DNA of 64,000 bases from UBA2256 sp964453055 (GTDB lineage Bacteria > Spirochaetota > Spirochaetia > Treponematales > Rectinemataceae). Numbering within the stretch: the first letter of the stretch is position 1; each line of letters begins with the position of its first letter. A model generated the notes under the pieces. That model was not told where the DNA came from and did no database searches. It was given only the letters and a program-made list of their open reading frames with translations. The translations under genes and the position numbers were made by a program. Where the stretch lies: positions 16,484 through 80,483 of the forward strand of contig CAYVOD010000003.1 of assembly GCA_964453055.1 (NCBI GenBank). Direction: 5' to 3'. Positions 1 to 8,759 of the stretch are shown one piece after another.

Positions 1-783
1 CCTGTTGCCGGAGGCTCCTAAAGCCACCAGAAGCCGAAATGCCTCGCTTTCATGCACTAACCGACCCGCACCATCCCAGGCTTTTAAACCCATGGGCACT
101 ACCCTGTATGCCCTGTCGTAGAAAAGCGTGGCCACGTTCACCCAGAATTTGTAAGAGTCGCCGGGAAAATGGGCCTTCAATTTGTTGGTGCGGTCCGCGA
201 CGTATGCGTCAAGGCCCACGCTGGCTATGTTGAAGGACCAAAGGGGAGCCTTTCCCCCGTCCTCGGCCGGTCGCACCTGGATGGCGGACCTGCGCTCCAG
301 GGCTACAGGCCCCAGGAAGCGCCCTAAAGCCGCTACCAAGTCCCTGCCCTCCGAACCGTCGTTGCCCGTGCCTAAGGGAAGCCTCAGTAGGCCGAAACGG
401 TTCTTTTGGTCCTCCGGCAAGCGCACCAGGCGTTCGGCGGTCTCCAGGCTGGTGCCGTCGCCCCCGGCGGTCATGATTATATGCAGAGAGTCCCTGCCGT
501 TGGCGCCGGATCTCTCCAGCACGCGCTGCGCGATGGCGGCCGCGTGGCCGCAGCGCTCCGTCCGGTGCAGGTGCACCTGGGGCTCGTCGGACCTGAGAGG
601 GAGAGCCGAAGCCGCCTGCACTACCTGGTTCAATTCGCGCCTTCGCTTTCCCGCGAACCTGCGACGCTTGAAACCGCCAGCGTTGGGGTTGGCGATAATG
701 TCTACCACGAGCATCCTGCCGGGAAAGGAGGGCGAATGGCTTAAGATCGCGCGAACGCCCTCGGCCAGGTCTTCAGGCTTCAT
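1..783 (-). CDS. Diacylglycerol kinase family lipid kinase, cut by left edge
   Basis: I translated the minus strand from 783; it stays open to base 1 (261 codons), so the C-terminus lies outside the window. The N-terminal half shows the hallmarks of the DAGK catalytic family: NPNAGG at residues 32-37, GGDGT at 107-111 (nucleotide-binding loop) and PLGTGND at about 136-142. Family members phosphorylate diacylglycerol or related lipids (DgkB, YegS, sphingosine kinase-like); the substrate cannot be told from this part. It lies 42 bp after the malG-type permease on the same strand, so it is probably the last known gene of that operon, although a lipid kinase is an odd partner for a sugar importer. 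There is no clear ribosome site at 783; an internal ATG at 714, just before the first motif, is an alternative start. Confidence 0.85.
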   Translation of the reverse strand, partial: MKPEDLAEGVRAILSHSPSFPGRMLVVDIIANPNAGGFKRRRFAGKRRRELNQVVQAASALPLRSDEPQVHLHRTERCGHAAAIAQRVLERSGANGRDSLHIIMTAGGDGTSLETAERLVRLPEDQKNRFGLLRLPLGTGNDGSEGRDLVAALGRFLGPVALERRSAIQVRPAEDGGKAPLWSFNIASVGLDAYVADRTNKLKAHFPGDSYKFWVNVATLFYDRAYRVVPMGLKAWDGAGRLVHESEAFRLLVALGASGNR

Positions 784-825
784 GGAGAGAAGAATATAGC
801 GCCACAACGACTCTGTCCATGTACC

Positions 826-1641
826 TCAGCCTTTCACCGCGCCCATGGTCAGCCCCTTTACCACGTACTTCTGGAAAATCATGGTGAGGATTATCGCGGG
901 AGTCATGATCGCTACGGCTGCCGCCATCACAGCCCCCCAGTCCACCTCCGCGTAGGAAACGAAGTTGTAGACCGCTATGGGCAAGGTCTTCGTCTTTTCC
1001 ATGCTCAAGACCTGGGAGAACATGAAATTGTTCCAGGAAAAAATGAAGGAAAGGGTGATGGATGTCACTATGCCCGGCGTCGCTATGGGCAGGATGATCG
1101 ACAGGAAGGCCTTCTGCCTTGTCGCTCCGTCCACCATGGCCGACTCCTCCATTTCCAGTGGTATGCTCTCGAAGTAGCTGGACATGATCCAGACCACGAT
1201 GGGGAGGGCAATGAGCATATGGGAGAGGATGAGGGCGACGTAGGAGTCCATGAGCTTGAGCCGGGAGAAGATAATGTACCAGGGCATGAGGAAGGAAATG
1301 CCCGGCATGAGCCTGGCCACGAGAATGAAAACCGAAAGCTTTTTCTGCTTGAATCGGGCGATCGAATACGCTGCCGGCAAACCCAGCAGCAGGGAAAAAC
1401 CCACGGCGCTCAAACCTACGATCAGGGAGTTCTTGAAATATCTCAAGAAATTTTGCTCCGCGAAGACTCTTATGTAGTTGTCGATGACTGGGGAGAAAAG
1501 TATTTTGGGCGGCCAGGCGACTATGTCCACCTGGGTCTTGAAGGAGGAACTGAGCATCCACAAGAAGGGAAAAAGCACCGGGACCGCTATGCAGAGCATT
1601 AGAACGACCCAAAAAACTCGCTTTGCCGTTGTCGTACGCAT
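826..1641 (-). CDS. Carbohydrate ABC transporter permease, MalG type
   Basis: 271 aa inner-membrane permease of a CUT1-type sugar importer. The sequence shows about six hydrophobic segments and the cytoplasmic EAA loop (EMEESAMVDGA, then a proline-rich stretch LPIATPG) that docks the ATPase. The start lies 9 bp after the stop of the MalF-type permease and is preceded by a G-rich sequence, so the two are probably translated together. It is the usual partner of the MalF-type gene (1651) and the binding protein (2731). No ATPase gene is in the window, so the system presumably uses a shared MsmK/UgpC-type ATPase encoded elsewhere. The sugar is not identifiable from the permease. Confidence 0.93.
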   Translation of the reverse strand: MRTTTAKRVFWVVLMLCIAVPVLFPFLWMLSSSFKTQVDIVAWPPKILFSPVIDNYIRVFAEQNFLRYFKNSLIVGLSAVGFSLLLGLPAAYSIARFKQKKLSVFILVARLMPGISFLMPWYIIFSRLKLMDSYVALILSHMLIALPIVVWIMSSYFESIPLEMEESAMVDGATRQKAFLSIILPIATPGIVTSITLSFIFSWNNFMFSQVLSMEKTKTLPIAVYNFVSYAEVDWGAVMAAAVAIMTPAIILTMIFQKYVVKGLTMGAVKG

Positions 1642-1650
1642 GGCTGCCCC

Positions 1651-2529
1651 CTAAAGCTCGAAGCGCTTTCGCAGCGCCATAATGCCAAGGCTGAAAGCCA
1701 AGACGAGAAGAAACAGGAAGACCAGAATCACCGAGGACTGGCCCATGCGGAAATATTCGAACGAATACTTGTATGCCATGACGTTGAGCGTTTCCGAGGA
1801 GTAACCCGGGCCTCCGCCTGTCATCGCGTAAATAATGTCGTACGTCTTAAGCGCATCGACCGAGCGAAGTATCATGGCGGTGAGCAAGGTCGGGCTTATC
1901 ATGGGCAATGTGATTTTCGTGAATATCTGGAGGGCGTTCGCGCCGTCGACCTTCGCAGATTCGTAAGGTTCCTGCGAAAGGCTGGCGAGGCCGGCCAGAA
2001 CGATGAGCGCTATCATCGGCGTCCACTGCCATATATCCACCAACGCCAGCGAGGGAATGACCGATTTAGCGCTGGACACCCATGCCGCGCGGGGAAGCCC
2101 GAAAAGGCTCAAGACATAGTTGGCCAATCCTATCGTGGGATCGAAAAAAAGATTCCACACGATGCCGATTGCCACCGGCGTCGCTACCAGCGGCAGAAGG
2201 AGAATGAGTTTCATGGCCGATTTGCCCTTGAATTCGCGGTTTAAAAGGAGGGCGACGGCCAGGCCCAGCACAGTCTCCGCGACGACTGTTATGGCGGTGA
2301 AGGAAAAAGTCCTTCCGATAGCTTCCAGAAAGCGAGGCTCGCCCAGCACGCGGACATAGGATTTAAAACCTATTAGCTTGAGCGGCATTCCCGACGTGAG
2401 GTTCCAGTTGGTAAAGCTCAAAAACAAGGTATAGATCACGGGGAAGAGCATCATGACGACGATGAAAAGCACCGCCGGCAAAGGAAAGAGAATCCTGAAA
2501 TGCCTTTCGATAAAGCTACTTTTAGTCAT
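1651..2529 (-). CDS. Carbohydrate ABC transporter permease, MalF type
   Basis: 292 aa, with about six membrane helices and an EAA motif (EPYESAKVDGANA...LPMISP). Family: binding-protein-dependent transport inner membrane component, CUT1 MalF/UgpA-like. A strong ribosome site (AGGAGGAG) lies just before the ATG. It is separated from the upstream binding-protein gene by about 200 bp containing two hairpins, which probably lowers its expression relative to the binding protein. It would form the membrane channel with the MalG-type product. Confidence 0.93.
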   Translation of the reverse strand: MTKSSFIERHFRILFPLPAVLFIVVMMLFPVIYTLFLSFTNWNLTSGMPLKLIGFKSYVRVLGEPRFLEAIGRTFSFTAITVVAETVLGLAVALLLNREFKGKSAMKLILLLPLVATPVAIGIVWNLFFDPTIGLANYVLSLFGLPRAAWVSSAKSVIPSLALVDIWQWTPMIALIVLAGLASLSQEPYESAKVDGANALQIFTKITLPMISPTLLTAMILRSVDALKTYDIIYAMTGGGPGYSSETLNVMAYKYSFEYFRMGQSSVILVFLFLLVLAFSLGIMALRKRFEL

Positions 2530-2643
2530 TGGCTCCTCCTACACCGCATGGCCAGTATCTCAGATAAAATTGCCCCGTCGCATAAAATTTTAAGTTTGTT
2601 CTTTTCTTAGAATTTTCAAAGCAAAAAGCGCCAGAACGATTCG

Positions 2644-2674
2644 GCCCCGGAAACGGGAATCCATGTTCCGGGGC
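2644..2674 (-). repeat. Inverted repeat (hairpin) in binding protein-permease gap
   Basis: Nine-base perfect arms GCCCCGGAA (2644-2652) and TTCCGGGGC (2666-2674) around a 13-nt loop. On the minus strand it follows the terminator-like hairpin at 2688-2711. It may protect the binding-protein mRNA end or help attenuate permease expression. Confidence 0.6.
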
Positions 2675-2679
2675 GATCG

Positions 2680-2711
2680 ACGAAAAGGAGCGCGGCCAGG
2701 CGGCCGCGCTC
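2680..2711 (-). terminator. Terminator-like hairpin after sugar-binding protein gene
   Basis: Ten-base perfect arms GAGCGCGGCC (2688-2697) and GGCCGCGCTC (2702-2711), loop of 4. On the minus strand it is followed by CTTTTCG, a short U-run. It lies 20 bp after the stop codon of the binding-protein gene and before the permease genes, so it probably acts as a partial terminator. Confidence 0.65.
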
Positions 2712-2730
2712 GGTTCGAGCAACGTTTAAA

Positions 2731-3984
2731 TCAATACACTCCGTACTCGCCGGTGTCCTCGAGCAGCTCATTGACCTGCTTCACCTTCTGCTTGGCGAGA
2801 TCGGCCAACTTCTGGGAGGTGCCCGCGGTGTTGATGGACTCGATGATCACCTCGCCGATGAGGTCGCGGGCGTTGCCCACGGCGCTCATGTAGGGCCTGT
2901 CGAAGGGATTGCCGTTCTTGGCGGCGAAGGCCTGGGAGACTACGAGTTCGGGATTGGCCTTAGCGACGACGGCGGGGTCGGCCCAAGCCGAGTTGCGGGA
3001 CATCGGGATGGATGCGCCGCCCAAGGCTTTCTTGGCAAGGTCAGCGCTGGTGGCCCACTTGATGAAGTCCATGGCCAACGCCTTGTTCTTGGACTGCCTG
3101 GCAACCGCCATGCCCCAGGAGACGACGAAGAAGGGGTTGCTGGCCTTGGGGCCTGCGGGCAGGTTTGCGATGCCCACGTCGGCCGCGGTCAGCTGGCTCT
3201 TGGCCGGATCGACGATCTGGCTGAAGAAGACCGAGGCGTCGGTCCACATGGCTACCTTACCGGCCTGGAAGAGGGGCATTATGTTTTCCCAGGACATGGA
3301 AGTAACGCCGGTGGGGCCGTAGAGGGCGAGGAGCTTGCCATAGAAGCGGATGGCGTCCAGGGATTCCTTGGAATCGAAGACCGCCACGCCCTTGTCCAGG
3401 TATTTGCCGCCGTAGTTGTACACATAGCTGGAAAGCTGAGTGACGGCAGCGGCGCCCTTGCCGCGAGAAGCGAAGCCGGCGATCTCGGTGGAATCCAAGG
3501 CCTTGGCGGCGGCTTCGAGTTCTGCGAAGGTCTTGGGCACGGAGAGACCGGCCTTCTTGAAGAGGTCCTTCCTGTAGTACAGCACCTGCCACTCGGTGAC
3601 CAGGGGCACCAGGTAGGGCTTGTTGCCGAAGCGGGCGACGCCCATGGCGCTCTCGGGATAGTCGGAGAAGTCGTAGCTCGTCAGGGGCTCGTACCAGCCG
3701 TTCTTGTAGAACATCTTCCCTTCCTGGAGGGGCCTGGTCATGAAGACGTCGGCGGAGGAAGAGTTGGTGGCGAACTCGGTGGTGAGCTTGGTGGTGAGCT
3801 GGCTCTCCTGCAGGCTCTCGACGTTGACTTTCACGCCTGTGGCCTTTTCGTACTCGGGGATATACTGCTTCAGCAGATCCCCATAGGGATGGTTGGCGAC
3901 AAGGACACGGATTTCCTTGGCTTGCGCCCCGGCTCCGAATACCAGCGCCGCGAGCAGCAGCAAGGTAATCAGCTTAGATTTCAT
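2731..3984 (-). CDS. Extracellular sugar-binding protein of ABC importer
   Basis: 417 aa solute-binding protein of the family-1 (MalE-like) group. The N-terminus MKSKLITLLLLAALVFGAGA is a Sec signal peptide with likely cleavage after AQA. There is no lipobox cysteine, so the mature protein would be periplasmic, not lipid-anchored. I chose ATG 3984 because AAGGAGG sits 6 nt upstream; a longer frame upstream lacks such a site. The gene heads the importer operon and is transcribed divergently from the RpiR regulator, from a good sigma-70 promoter at 4035-4063. Substrate unknown; the neighbouring 6-phosphogluconate dehydrogenase, PfkB kinase and oxidoreductases suggest a sugar or sugar acid. Confidence 0.92.
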   Translation of the reverse strand: MKSKLITLLLLAALVFGAGAQAKEIRVLVANHPYGDLLKQYIPEYEKATGVKVNVESLQESQLTTKLTTEFATNSSSADVFMTRPLQEGKMFYKNGWYEPLTSYDFSDYPESAMGVARFGNKPYLVPLVTEWQVLYYRKDLFKKAGLSVPKTFAELEAAAKALDSTEIAGFASRGKGAAAVTQLSSYVYNYGGKYLDKGVAVFDSKESLDAIRFYGKLLALYGPTGVTSMSWENIMPLFQAGKVAMWTDASVFFSQIVDPAKSQLTAADVGIANLPAGPKASNPFFVVSWGMAVARQSKNKALAMDFIKWATSADLAKKALGGASIPMSRNSAWADPAVVAKANPELVVSQAFAAKNGNPFDRPYMSAVGNARDLIGEVIIESINTAGTSQKLADLAKQKVKQVNELLEDTGEYGVY

Positions 3985-4034
3985 AGAAGCCTCCTTGATC
4001 GAAAATATATGATATACGATCTCTTTCCCGCCCC

Positions 4035-4063
4035 AGTATCCCACCGTTTTAATCTGGCGTCAA
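4035..4063 (-). promoter_or_regulatory. Sigma-70 promoter of the sugar ABC importer operon
   Basis: Minus strand -35 TTGACG (4058-4063), 17-nt spacer, -10 GATACT (4035-4040). It fires towards the binding-protein gene at 3984, giving a leader of about 45 nt. Confidence 0.7.
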
Positions 4064-4072
4064 GGATAGTTT

Positions 4073-4087
4073 TGAAAAATGTTTTCA
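4073..4087. promoter_or_regulatory. Candidate RpiR-family operator
   Basis: Perfect dyad TGAAAA-ATG-TTTTCA in the divergent intergenic region, just upstream of the -35 of the importer promoter and 80 bp before the regulator start. TGAAA-N5-TTTCA-type dyads are reported as operators of RpiR/MurR-family regulators; the assignment to the adjacent regulator is inferred. Confidence 0.55.
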
Positions 4088-4166
4088 TCGTATTGGTTAT
4101 TTTTTTCACGATCTCCTTTACAGAACTCGGAACGAGTGATACAACCATTCATACGAGGATTGGATA

Positions 4167-5009
4167 GTGGCGGAAAGAAGCTGCATGTACTTGATTCACT
4201 CCTATTCGGACGCGTTCAGCGCCAAGGAGAAACGTGTGGCCGAGTACATCAGCCTCCATCCCCAGGAAGCCGTCCATCCAAGCATCGACGAATTGGCTGC
4301 CCTCATCGGGGTTTCGGTCTCCACACTCCTGCGCTTCGTCAAAAAACTCGGCTACGGCTCTTACCAGGAATTCCGCATCGCCCTTGCCACGGAAACCCTC
4401 AAGCCCGAATCGCGATACTATGAGATCGAGGTGGACGAGTCCGAGGATTCGGTGAGCATTTCATGCAAGGCGGCCAGGGCGGCCTTGGACATGACCGAAA
4501 AACTCGTGGACAGGGACTGCGTCAAGATAATCGCGCAAAAAGCCTGCCAGGCCGCCTGCGTCTGCATCTTCGGGCTCGGCGGCTCGGGACTCGTGGCCCG
4601 GGACGCCCTGCACAAGCTCATACGTTCAGGAATCCGCTGCCAATCAGCCGAGGATTTCCACCTCCAGCTCATGATGGCATCCCAGGTCGGCGAGGCTGAT
4701 CTGGGAATTCTCATATCCCATACGGGAGCCAATAAGGACAGCCTCGCAATAGCCGAAGTGCTCAGGAGGAACAACTGCCCCCTCGCCGTCATAACTACAT
4801 ATCCCCGCTCTCCCTTGGCGAGGATGGCGGACTATCTCCTGGTCGCCGGAGCTCCCGGTTCCTCGGTGATTTCCGAGGCTTTCTCGGCCAGGATCGCTCA
4901 CTTGGCTATCATCGATTCGCTCTATATAGAAGTAATGGGACAGCTCAAGAACCGGGGAATCCGTAACGTGGAAAAAATGAGGAGCGCGATAGCGGGAAGA
5001 AGGATATGA
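4167..5009 (+). CDS. MurR/RpiR family transcriptional regulator
   Basis: 280 aa. The N-terminal ~75 residues form an RpiR-type helix-turn-helix (FSAKEKRVAEYISLHP; then IDELAALIGVSVSTLLRFVKKLGY). A SIS sugar-phosphate-binding domain follows from about residue 120 (CVCIFGLGGSGLVARDALHKL ... ISHTGANKD). Such proteins sense a phosphosugar. The start is GTG 4167 with an upstream GAGGAT; ATG 4185 is possible. It is divergent from the ABC importer and 86 bp before gnd, so it is the probable local regulator of both arms, through the dyad at 4073-4087. Confidence 0.92.
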   Translation: MAERSCMYLIHSYSDAFSAKEKRVAEYISLHPQEAVHPSIDELAALIGVSVSTLLRFVKKLGYGSYQEFRIALATETLKPESRYYEIEVDESEDSVSISCKAARAALDMTEKLVDRDCVKIIAQKACQAACVCIFGLGGSGLVARDALHKLIRSGIRCQSAEDFHLQLMMASQVGEADLGILISHTGANKDSLAIAEVLRRNNCPLAVITTYPRSPLARMADYLLVAGAPGSSVISEAFSARIAHLAIIDSLYIEVMGQLKNRGIRNVEKMRSAIAGRRI

Positions 5010-5017
5010 GTCGACTC

Positions 5018-5037
5018 CAAAGATCCGGCGATCTTTG
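5018..5037 (+). repeat. Inverted repeat upstream of gnd
   Basis: Arms CAAAGATC (5018-5025) and GATCTTTG (5030-5037) with a 4-nt loop, in the 86-bp gap between the regulator and gnd. It is followed by A-rich, not T-rich, sequence, so an operator or leader hairpin is more likely than a terminator. A second short hairpin CCTGCC/GGCAGG (5066-5081) sits directly before the gnd ribosome site. Confidence 0.45.
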
Positions 5038-5095
5038 AAAAACTCATATGATAACAATAAAGATTCCTGCCCCGCGGCAGGATAACGGAGGAAAC

Positions 5096-6547
5096 ATGAA
5101 GGCAGACATCGGGCTTATCGGCTTGGCGGTCATGGGCGAAAATCTGGTGCTCAACATGGAAAGCAAGGGATTCACCGTGGCGGTTTACAACAGGACCACG
5201 AGCAAAGTGGACGACTTTTTGGCAGGCAGGGGGGCGGGCAAGAAAATTTTAGGAGCTCACTCCTTCTCGGAGCTGGCGTCCCGCTTAAGCTCGCCCCGGA
5301 AGGTGATGATCATGGTCAAGGCAGGGCAGGCGGTGGACGACACGATCGCCCAGCTGCTGCCCTGCCTTGACAAGGGCGATATCATCATCGACGGGGGCAA
5401 CTCCAACTACGAGGATACCAGGCGAAGGGCCGCCGAACTGGAAGCCAAAGGCTTCCTCTTCGTGGGCTCCGGCGTGTCGGGAGGAGAGGAAGGAGCCCTG
5501 AACGGCCCCTCCCTTATGCCTGGCGGCTCAGCGGCGGCATGGAAGCATATCAAGCCGATTTTCCAGGCTATAGCGGCAAAAGTGGAGGACGGGAGCCCCT
5601 GCTGCGACTGGGTGGGTTCCGACGGGGCCGGCCACTTCGTGAAGATGGTGCACAACGGCATCGAGTACGGGGACATGCAGCTGATCTGCGAGGTCTACCA
5701 GATCATGAGGGACAGGCTCGGCATGAGCGAAGACGAGATGAGCGCCGTGTTCGCCCAGTGGAATTCCGGCGACCTGGACTCCTATCTGGTGGAGATCACC
5801 AGGGACATCTTGGCCTACAAGGACGAAGACGGAAAACCCTTGGTCACCAAGATCCTCGACACCGCCGGACAGAAAGGCACGGGCAAATGGGCGGGCATAG
5901 CGGCCCTCAATTTCGGCGTTCCCCTTACCCTCATCGGCGAATCGGTCTTCGCACGTTGCCTTTCGGCGGCCAAAACCGAACGGGTGACGGCCTCGAAAAT
6001 TCTCTCCGGGCCGAAGGCGCTGACCTTCTCGGGCGACAAGAAAGCCTTCGTGAAGGACCTGGGCGCGGCCCTCTACGCTGCCAAGGTCGTCTCCTACGCC
6101 CAGGGCTTCCTCCTCATGGCCGAGGCGGCCAAGGAGTACGGCTGGAGCCTGGACTTCGGCTCCATCGCCCTGATGTGGAGAGGCGGATGCATCATACGCT
6201 CAGTCTTCCTGGGCAAGATCAAGGAAGCCTTCGACAAGGACAAGGGCCTCGCTAACCTCATGATCGCCCCCTTCTTCGCCGAAAAACTGGCCCACGGCCA
6301 GGCCAGCTGGCGCCGGGTGGTAGCCGAATGCGCCATCGCGGGCATACCCGCCCCGGCACTCTACTCCGCGCTCTCCTACTACGACGGGATGAGGACCGAG
6401 CGCCTGCCGGCCAACCTTCTGCAGGCCCAGCGCGACTATTTCGGCGCCCATACCTACGAGCGCGTCGACCAGCCCAGGGGCAAGTTCTTCCATACCAACT
6501 GGACGGGTCATGGCGGAACGACCTCCGCCTCCACCTATAACGTATAA
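5096..6547 (+). CDS. gnd: 6-phosphogluconate dehydrogenase, decarboxylating
   Basis: 483 aa, the usual length of the long (E. coli GndA-like) form. It oxidises 6-phosphogluconate to ribulose 5-phosphate and CO2, reducing NADP+. Seen: N-terminal dinucleotide fold IGLAVMGENLVLN; the family signature GSGVSGGEEGALNGPSLMPGG; the substrate region GTGKW; C-terminal tail with HTNWTGHGG. I chose ATG 5096 because ACGGAGGA precedes it; an upstream in-frame ATG at 5048 gives a non-conserved extension. It heads a run of four tightly spaced sugar-metabolism genes, which suggests that the imported sugar is routed through an oxidative pentose-phosphate step. Confidence 0.96.
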   Translation: MKADIGLIGLAVMGENLVLNMESKGFTVAVYNRTTSKVDDFLAGRGAGKKILGAHSFSELASRLSSPRKVMIMVKAGQAVDDTIAQLLPCLDKGDIIIDGGNSNYEDTRRRAAELEAKGFLFVGSGVSGGEEGALNGPSLMPGGSAAAWKHIKPIFQAIAAKVEDGSPCCDWVGSDGAGHFVKMVHNGIEYGDMQLICEVYQIMRDRLGMSEDEMSAVFAQWNSGDLDSYLVEITRDILAYKDEDGKPLVTKILDTAGQKGTGKWAGIAALNFGVPLTLIGESVFARCLSAAKTERVTASKILSGPKALTFSGDKKAFVKDLGAALYAAKVVSYAQGFLLMAEAAKEYGWSLDFGSIALMWRGGCIIRSVFLGKIKEAFDKDKGLANLMIAPFFAEKLAHGQASWRRVVAECAIAGIPAPALYSALSYYDGMRTERLPANLLQAQRDYFGAHTYERVDQPRGKFFHTNWTGHGGTTSASTYNV

Positions 6548-6568
6548 GGCTAGATAAGGAGCACAACG

Positions 6569-7654
6569 ATGTCAGAACTTAAAATTCCGGCCAAGAAGGC
6601 CGGCGGATTGGATCTTCTCTCCCTCGGCGCCCTGGTCACCAGGCTCGATCCGGGCACGATACCCTTCGGTTTCGCCGATTTCTATCAGGTTCACGTGTCG
6701 GGGGGCGAATTCAACGTGGCGGCCAACATGGCACGCTGTTTCGGCCAGAGCACGGCGGTGACCAGCGCCATGGTGGACTACCCCATCGGAGCCAAGATCG
6801 AGGGCGAAGTGCGCAAGATGGGAGTGCAGGGAATCTACAAGCGTTTCAAGCACGATGGGGTGAGGGGTCCCAACATGGCCCAGGTTTGGTCCGACCGGGG
6901 CCAGGGCGTTCGCGCCCCTGTGGTCTTCTATAACAGGGCCAACGAAGCTGCGGCCCTCCTCAAGCCCGGCGATTTCGACTGGGACGCCCTCTTCGCCAAG
7001 GGAATCCGCTGGTTCCACTCGGGCGGCATTTTCGCCGCCCTTTCGCCCACGACGCCGGAGCTGGTGATCGAAGCGATGAAGGCGGCCAAGAAGGCGGGCG
7101 CCGTGGTCTCCTTCGACCTCAACTACCGAGCCAAACTCTGGGCGGCCAACGGATCCGGCGCGACGGCTTCAGAAGTGCTGGGCCGCATCGCCGAACAGGT
7201 CGACATCATAGTAGGCAACGAGGAAGACCTGCAGATGGGCCTGGGGCTCAAGGGACCGGACATCCACGCCGCTTCCAAGCTCGATCCCGAAGCCTTCTAC
7301 CGCACCATCGAGGAAGTGAAGGAACGCTGGCCGAACGTCAAAGCCGTGGCCACAACCTTGAGGGAAGTGAAATCCACCAACCGTCACCTCTGGAGCGCCG
7401 TGCTCTGGCTGGAAGGCAAGCGCTTCGCCGCCCCCACCGCCGAGCTGGACGTTTACGACAGGGTGGGCGGAGGCGATGGTTTCGCCACCGGTCTCTTTTA
7501 CGGCCTACTGGAGGGCAAGGATCCCCAGGAAGCCCTAGCCCTGGGCTGGGCTCATGGAGCCCTTCTCACCACCTTCCCGGGGGATACCACCATGGCCACC
7601 CTGGACCAGGTCGTGGCCTTCTCCAAGGGCGGCTCGGCGAGAATACAGCGCTGA
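6569..7654 (+). CDS. PfkB family sugar kinase, possibly 2-keto-3-deoxygluconokinase
   Basis: 361 aa ribokinase-fold kinase. Seen: an N-terminal substrate-binding stretch (VSGGEFNVAANMARCFG), the fold core FDLNYRAKLW, and near the C-terminus the anion-hole/catalytic motif as VGGGDGFATG in place of the common GAGD form; the catalytic Asp is kept. The overall pattern resembles KdgK-type kinases that phosphorylate 2-keto-3-deoxygluconate, but the sugar cannot be fixed from motifs. Ribosome site AAGGAGC; 21 bp after gnd, so the same operon. A KdgR-like regulator with a matching operator lies elsewhere in the window (32188-33088), which fits KDG metabolism. Confidence 0.85.
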   Translation: MSELKIPAKKAGGLDLLSLGALVTRLDPGTIPFGFADFYQVHVSGGEFNVAANMARCFGQSTAVTSAMVDYPIGAKIEGEVRKMGVQGIYKRFKHDGVRGPNMAQVWSDRGQGVRAPVVFYNRANEAAALLKPGDFDWDALFAKGIRWFHSGGIFAALSPTTPELVIEAMKAAKKAGAVVSFDLNYRAKLWAANGSGATASEVLGRIAEQVDIIVGNEEDLQMGLGLKGPDIHAASKLDPEAFYRTIEEVKERWPNVKAVATTLREVKSTNRHLWSAVLWLEGKRFAAPTAELDVYDRVGGGDGFATGLFYGLLEGKDPQEALALGWAHGALLTTFPGDTTMATLDQVVAFSKGGSARIQR

Positions 7655-7709
7655 GCGGCAAACCCGGCGCCTAAGGCAGGCTAGCTGCCAGACTTACTAG
7701 GGAGGCCAA

Positions 7710-8747
7710 ATGAAAGCCCTCGTGCTCGAAGCTTATAATAAGCTCGTTTTTAAAGAAGATTACCCGGAGCCGTCCTTGAGGACTACCGACGACGTGATAG
7801 TTCGCGTCAGGGCTTCCGCTATCTGCGGTTCCGACGTCCACGGCATGGACGGCTCCACAGGCAGGCGCGTCCCTCCCATCGTCATGGGCCACGAGGCGGC
7901 CGGGGAGATCGTTGAGGCCGGCTCTGCCGTGCGGGATTTCAAGGTCGGCGACAGGGTAACCTTCGACTCCACCGAGTACTGCGGCAAATGCTTTCATTGC
8001 CGGAGGGGAGAGGTGAACCTCTGCGACAACAGGATGGTCCTGGGCGTTTCCTGCGCCGACTATCGCAGGGATGGCAGTTTTGCCGAATACCTGGTGGTCC
8101 CTGAGCGCATACTCTACGCCCTGCCGGCGAACCTGGACTTCGCCGCGGCCTCCCTGGCCGAGCCCACGGCCGTGGCGGCCCACGCGGCGGCCATAACGCC
8201 CATAGCCATGGGGGATTCCCTGGCGGTGATAGGTTCGGGCCTTATAGGTCTTTTGCTCATCCAAATAGTGAGAGCCCATTCCCCGGGCCTCATCCTGGCT
8301 TTGGACACCGATCCGGAGCGCCGGGCCGCGGCCCTGGCGGCCGGAGCGAGCTTCGCCCTGGATCCCGCCGATCCGGCCAGCCAGAAAAAGATTCTCGAAC
8401 TTACCGAAGGCCGGGGCGTGGACAGGAGCTTCGAGGCGGTGGGCGCCGCCGCCCCGATAGCCACGGCGATCGGGGCCACGCGCAAGGGCGGCTCGGTGAC
8501 CCTCATCGGGAACGTCAGCCCCAAGGTGGAACTGCCCCTGCAGTCGGTGGTCACCAGACAGATCAGCCTCTTAGGTTCCTGCGCAATGGCCGGCGAGTAT
8601 CCCCTGGTGCTCAAACTCCTAGCTTCGGGCAAGATCAAGAGCGAGTCCATCATCAGCGGGAAAGCCCCTCTTTCCGAGGGAGCCCAGTGGTTCGCCCGGC
8701 TCTACGCCCGGGAGAAGGGCTTGCTCAAGGTAGTCCTGGAACCCTAA
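7710..8747 (+). CDS. Zinc-dependent alcohol/polyol dehydrogenase (MDR family)
   Basis: 345 aa medium-chain dehydrogenase. Catalytic zinc ligands are visible as C39 and H61-E62 (GHEAAGEI); the structural zinc lobe is complete with C91, C94, C97 and C105. The Rossmann motif is GSGLIGLLLIQ. It resembles sorbitol, galactitol-phosphate and threonine dehydrogenases; the substrate is probably a polyol or sugar acid given the neighbours. The ribosome site is GGGAGG before ATG 7710, and the gene is 12 bp from the next one, consistent with one operon. Confidence 0.9.
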   Translation: MKALVLEAYNKLVFKEDYPEPSLRTTDDVIVRVRASAICGSDVHGMDGSTGRRVPPIVMGHEAAGEIVEAGSAVRDFKVGDRVTFDSTEYCGKCFHCRRGEVNLCDNRMVLGVSCADYRRDGSFAEYLVVPERILYALPANLDFAAASLAEPTAVAAHAAAITPIAMGDSLAVIGSGLIGLLLIQIVRAHSPGLILALDTDPERRAAALAAGASFALDPADPASQKKILELTEGRGVDRSFEAVGAAAPIATAIGATRKGGSVTLIGNVSPKVELPLQSVVTRQISLLGSCAMAGEYPLVLKLLASGKIKSESIISGKAPLSEGAQWFARLYAREKGLLKVVLEP

Positions 8748-8759
8748 AGGAAAATCGCC

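Noticed and set aside
5018..5037. Terminator between the RpiR gene and gnd
   Set aside because: The stem is followed by AAAAACTC rather than T-residues on the plus strand, and gnd lies in the same direction; listed as an inverted repeat instead.
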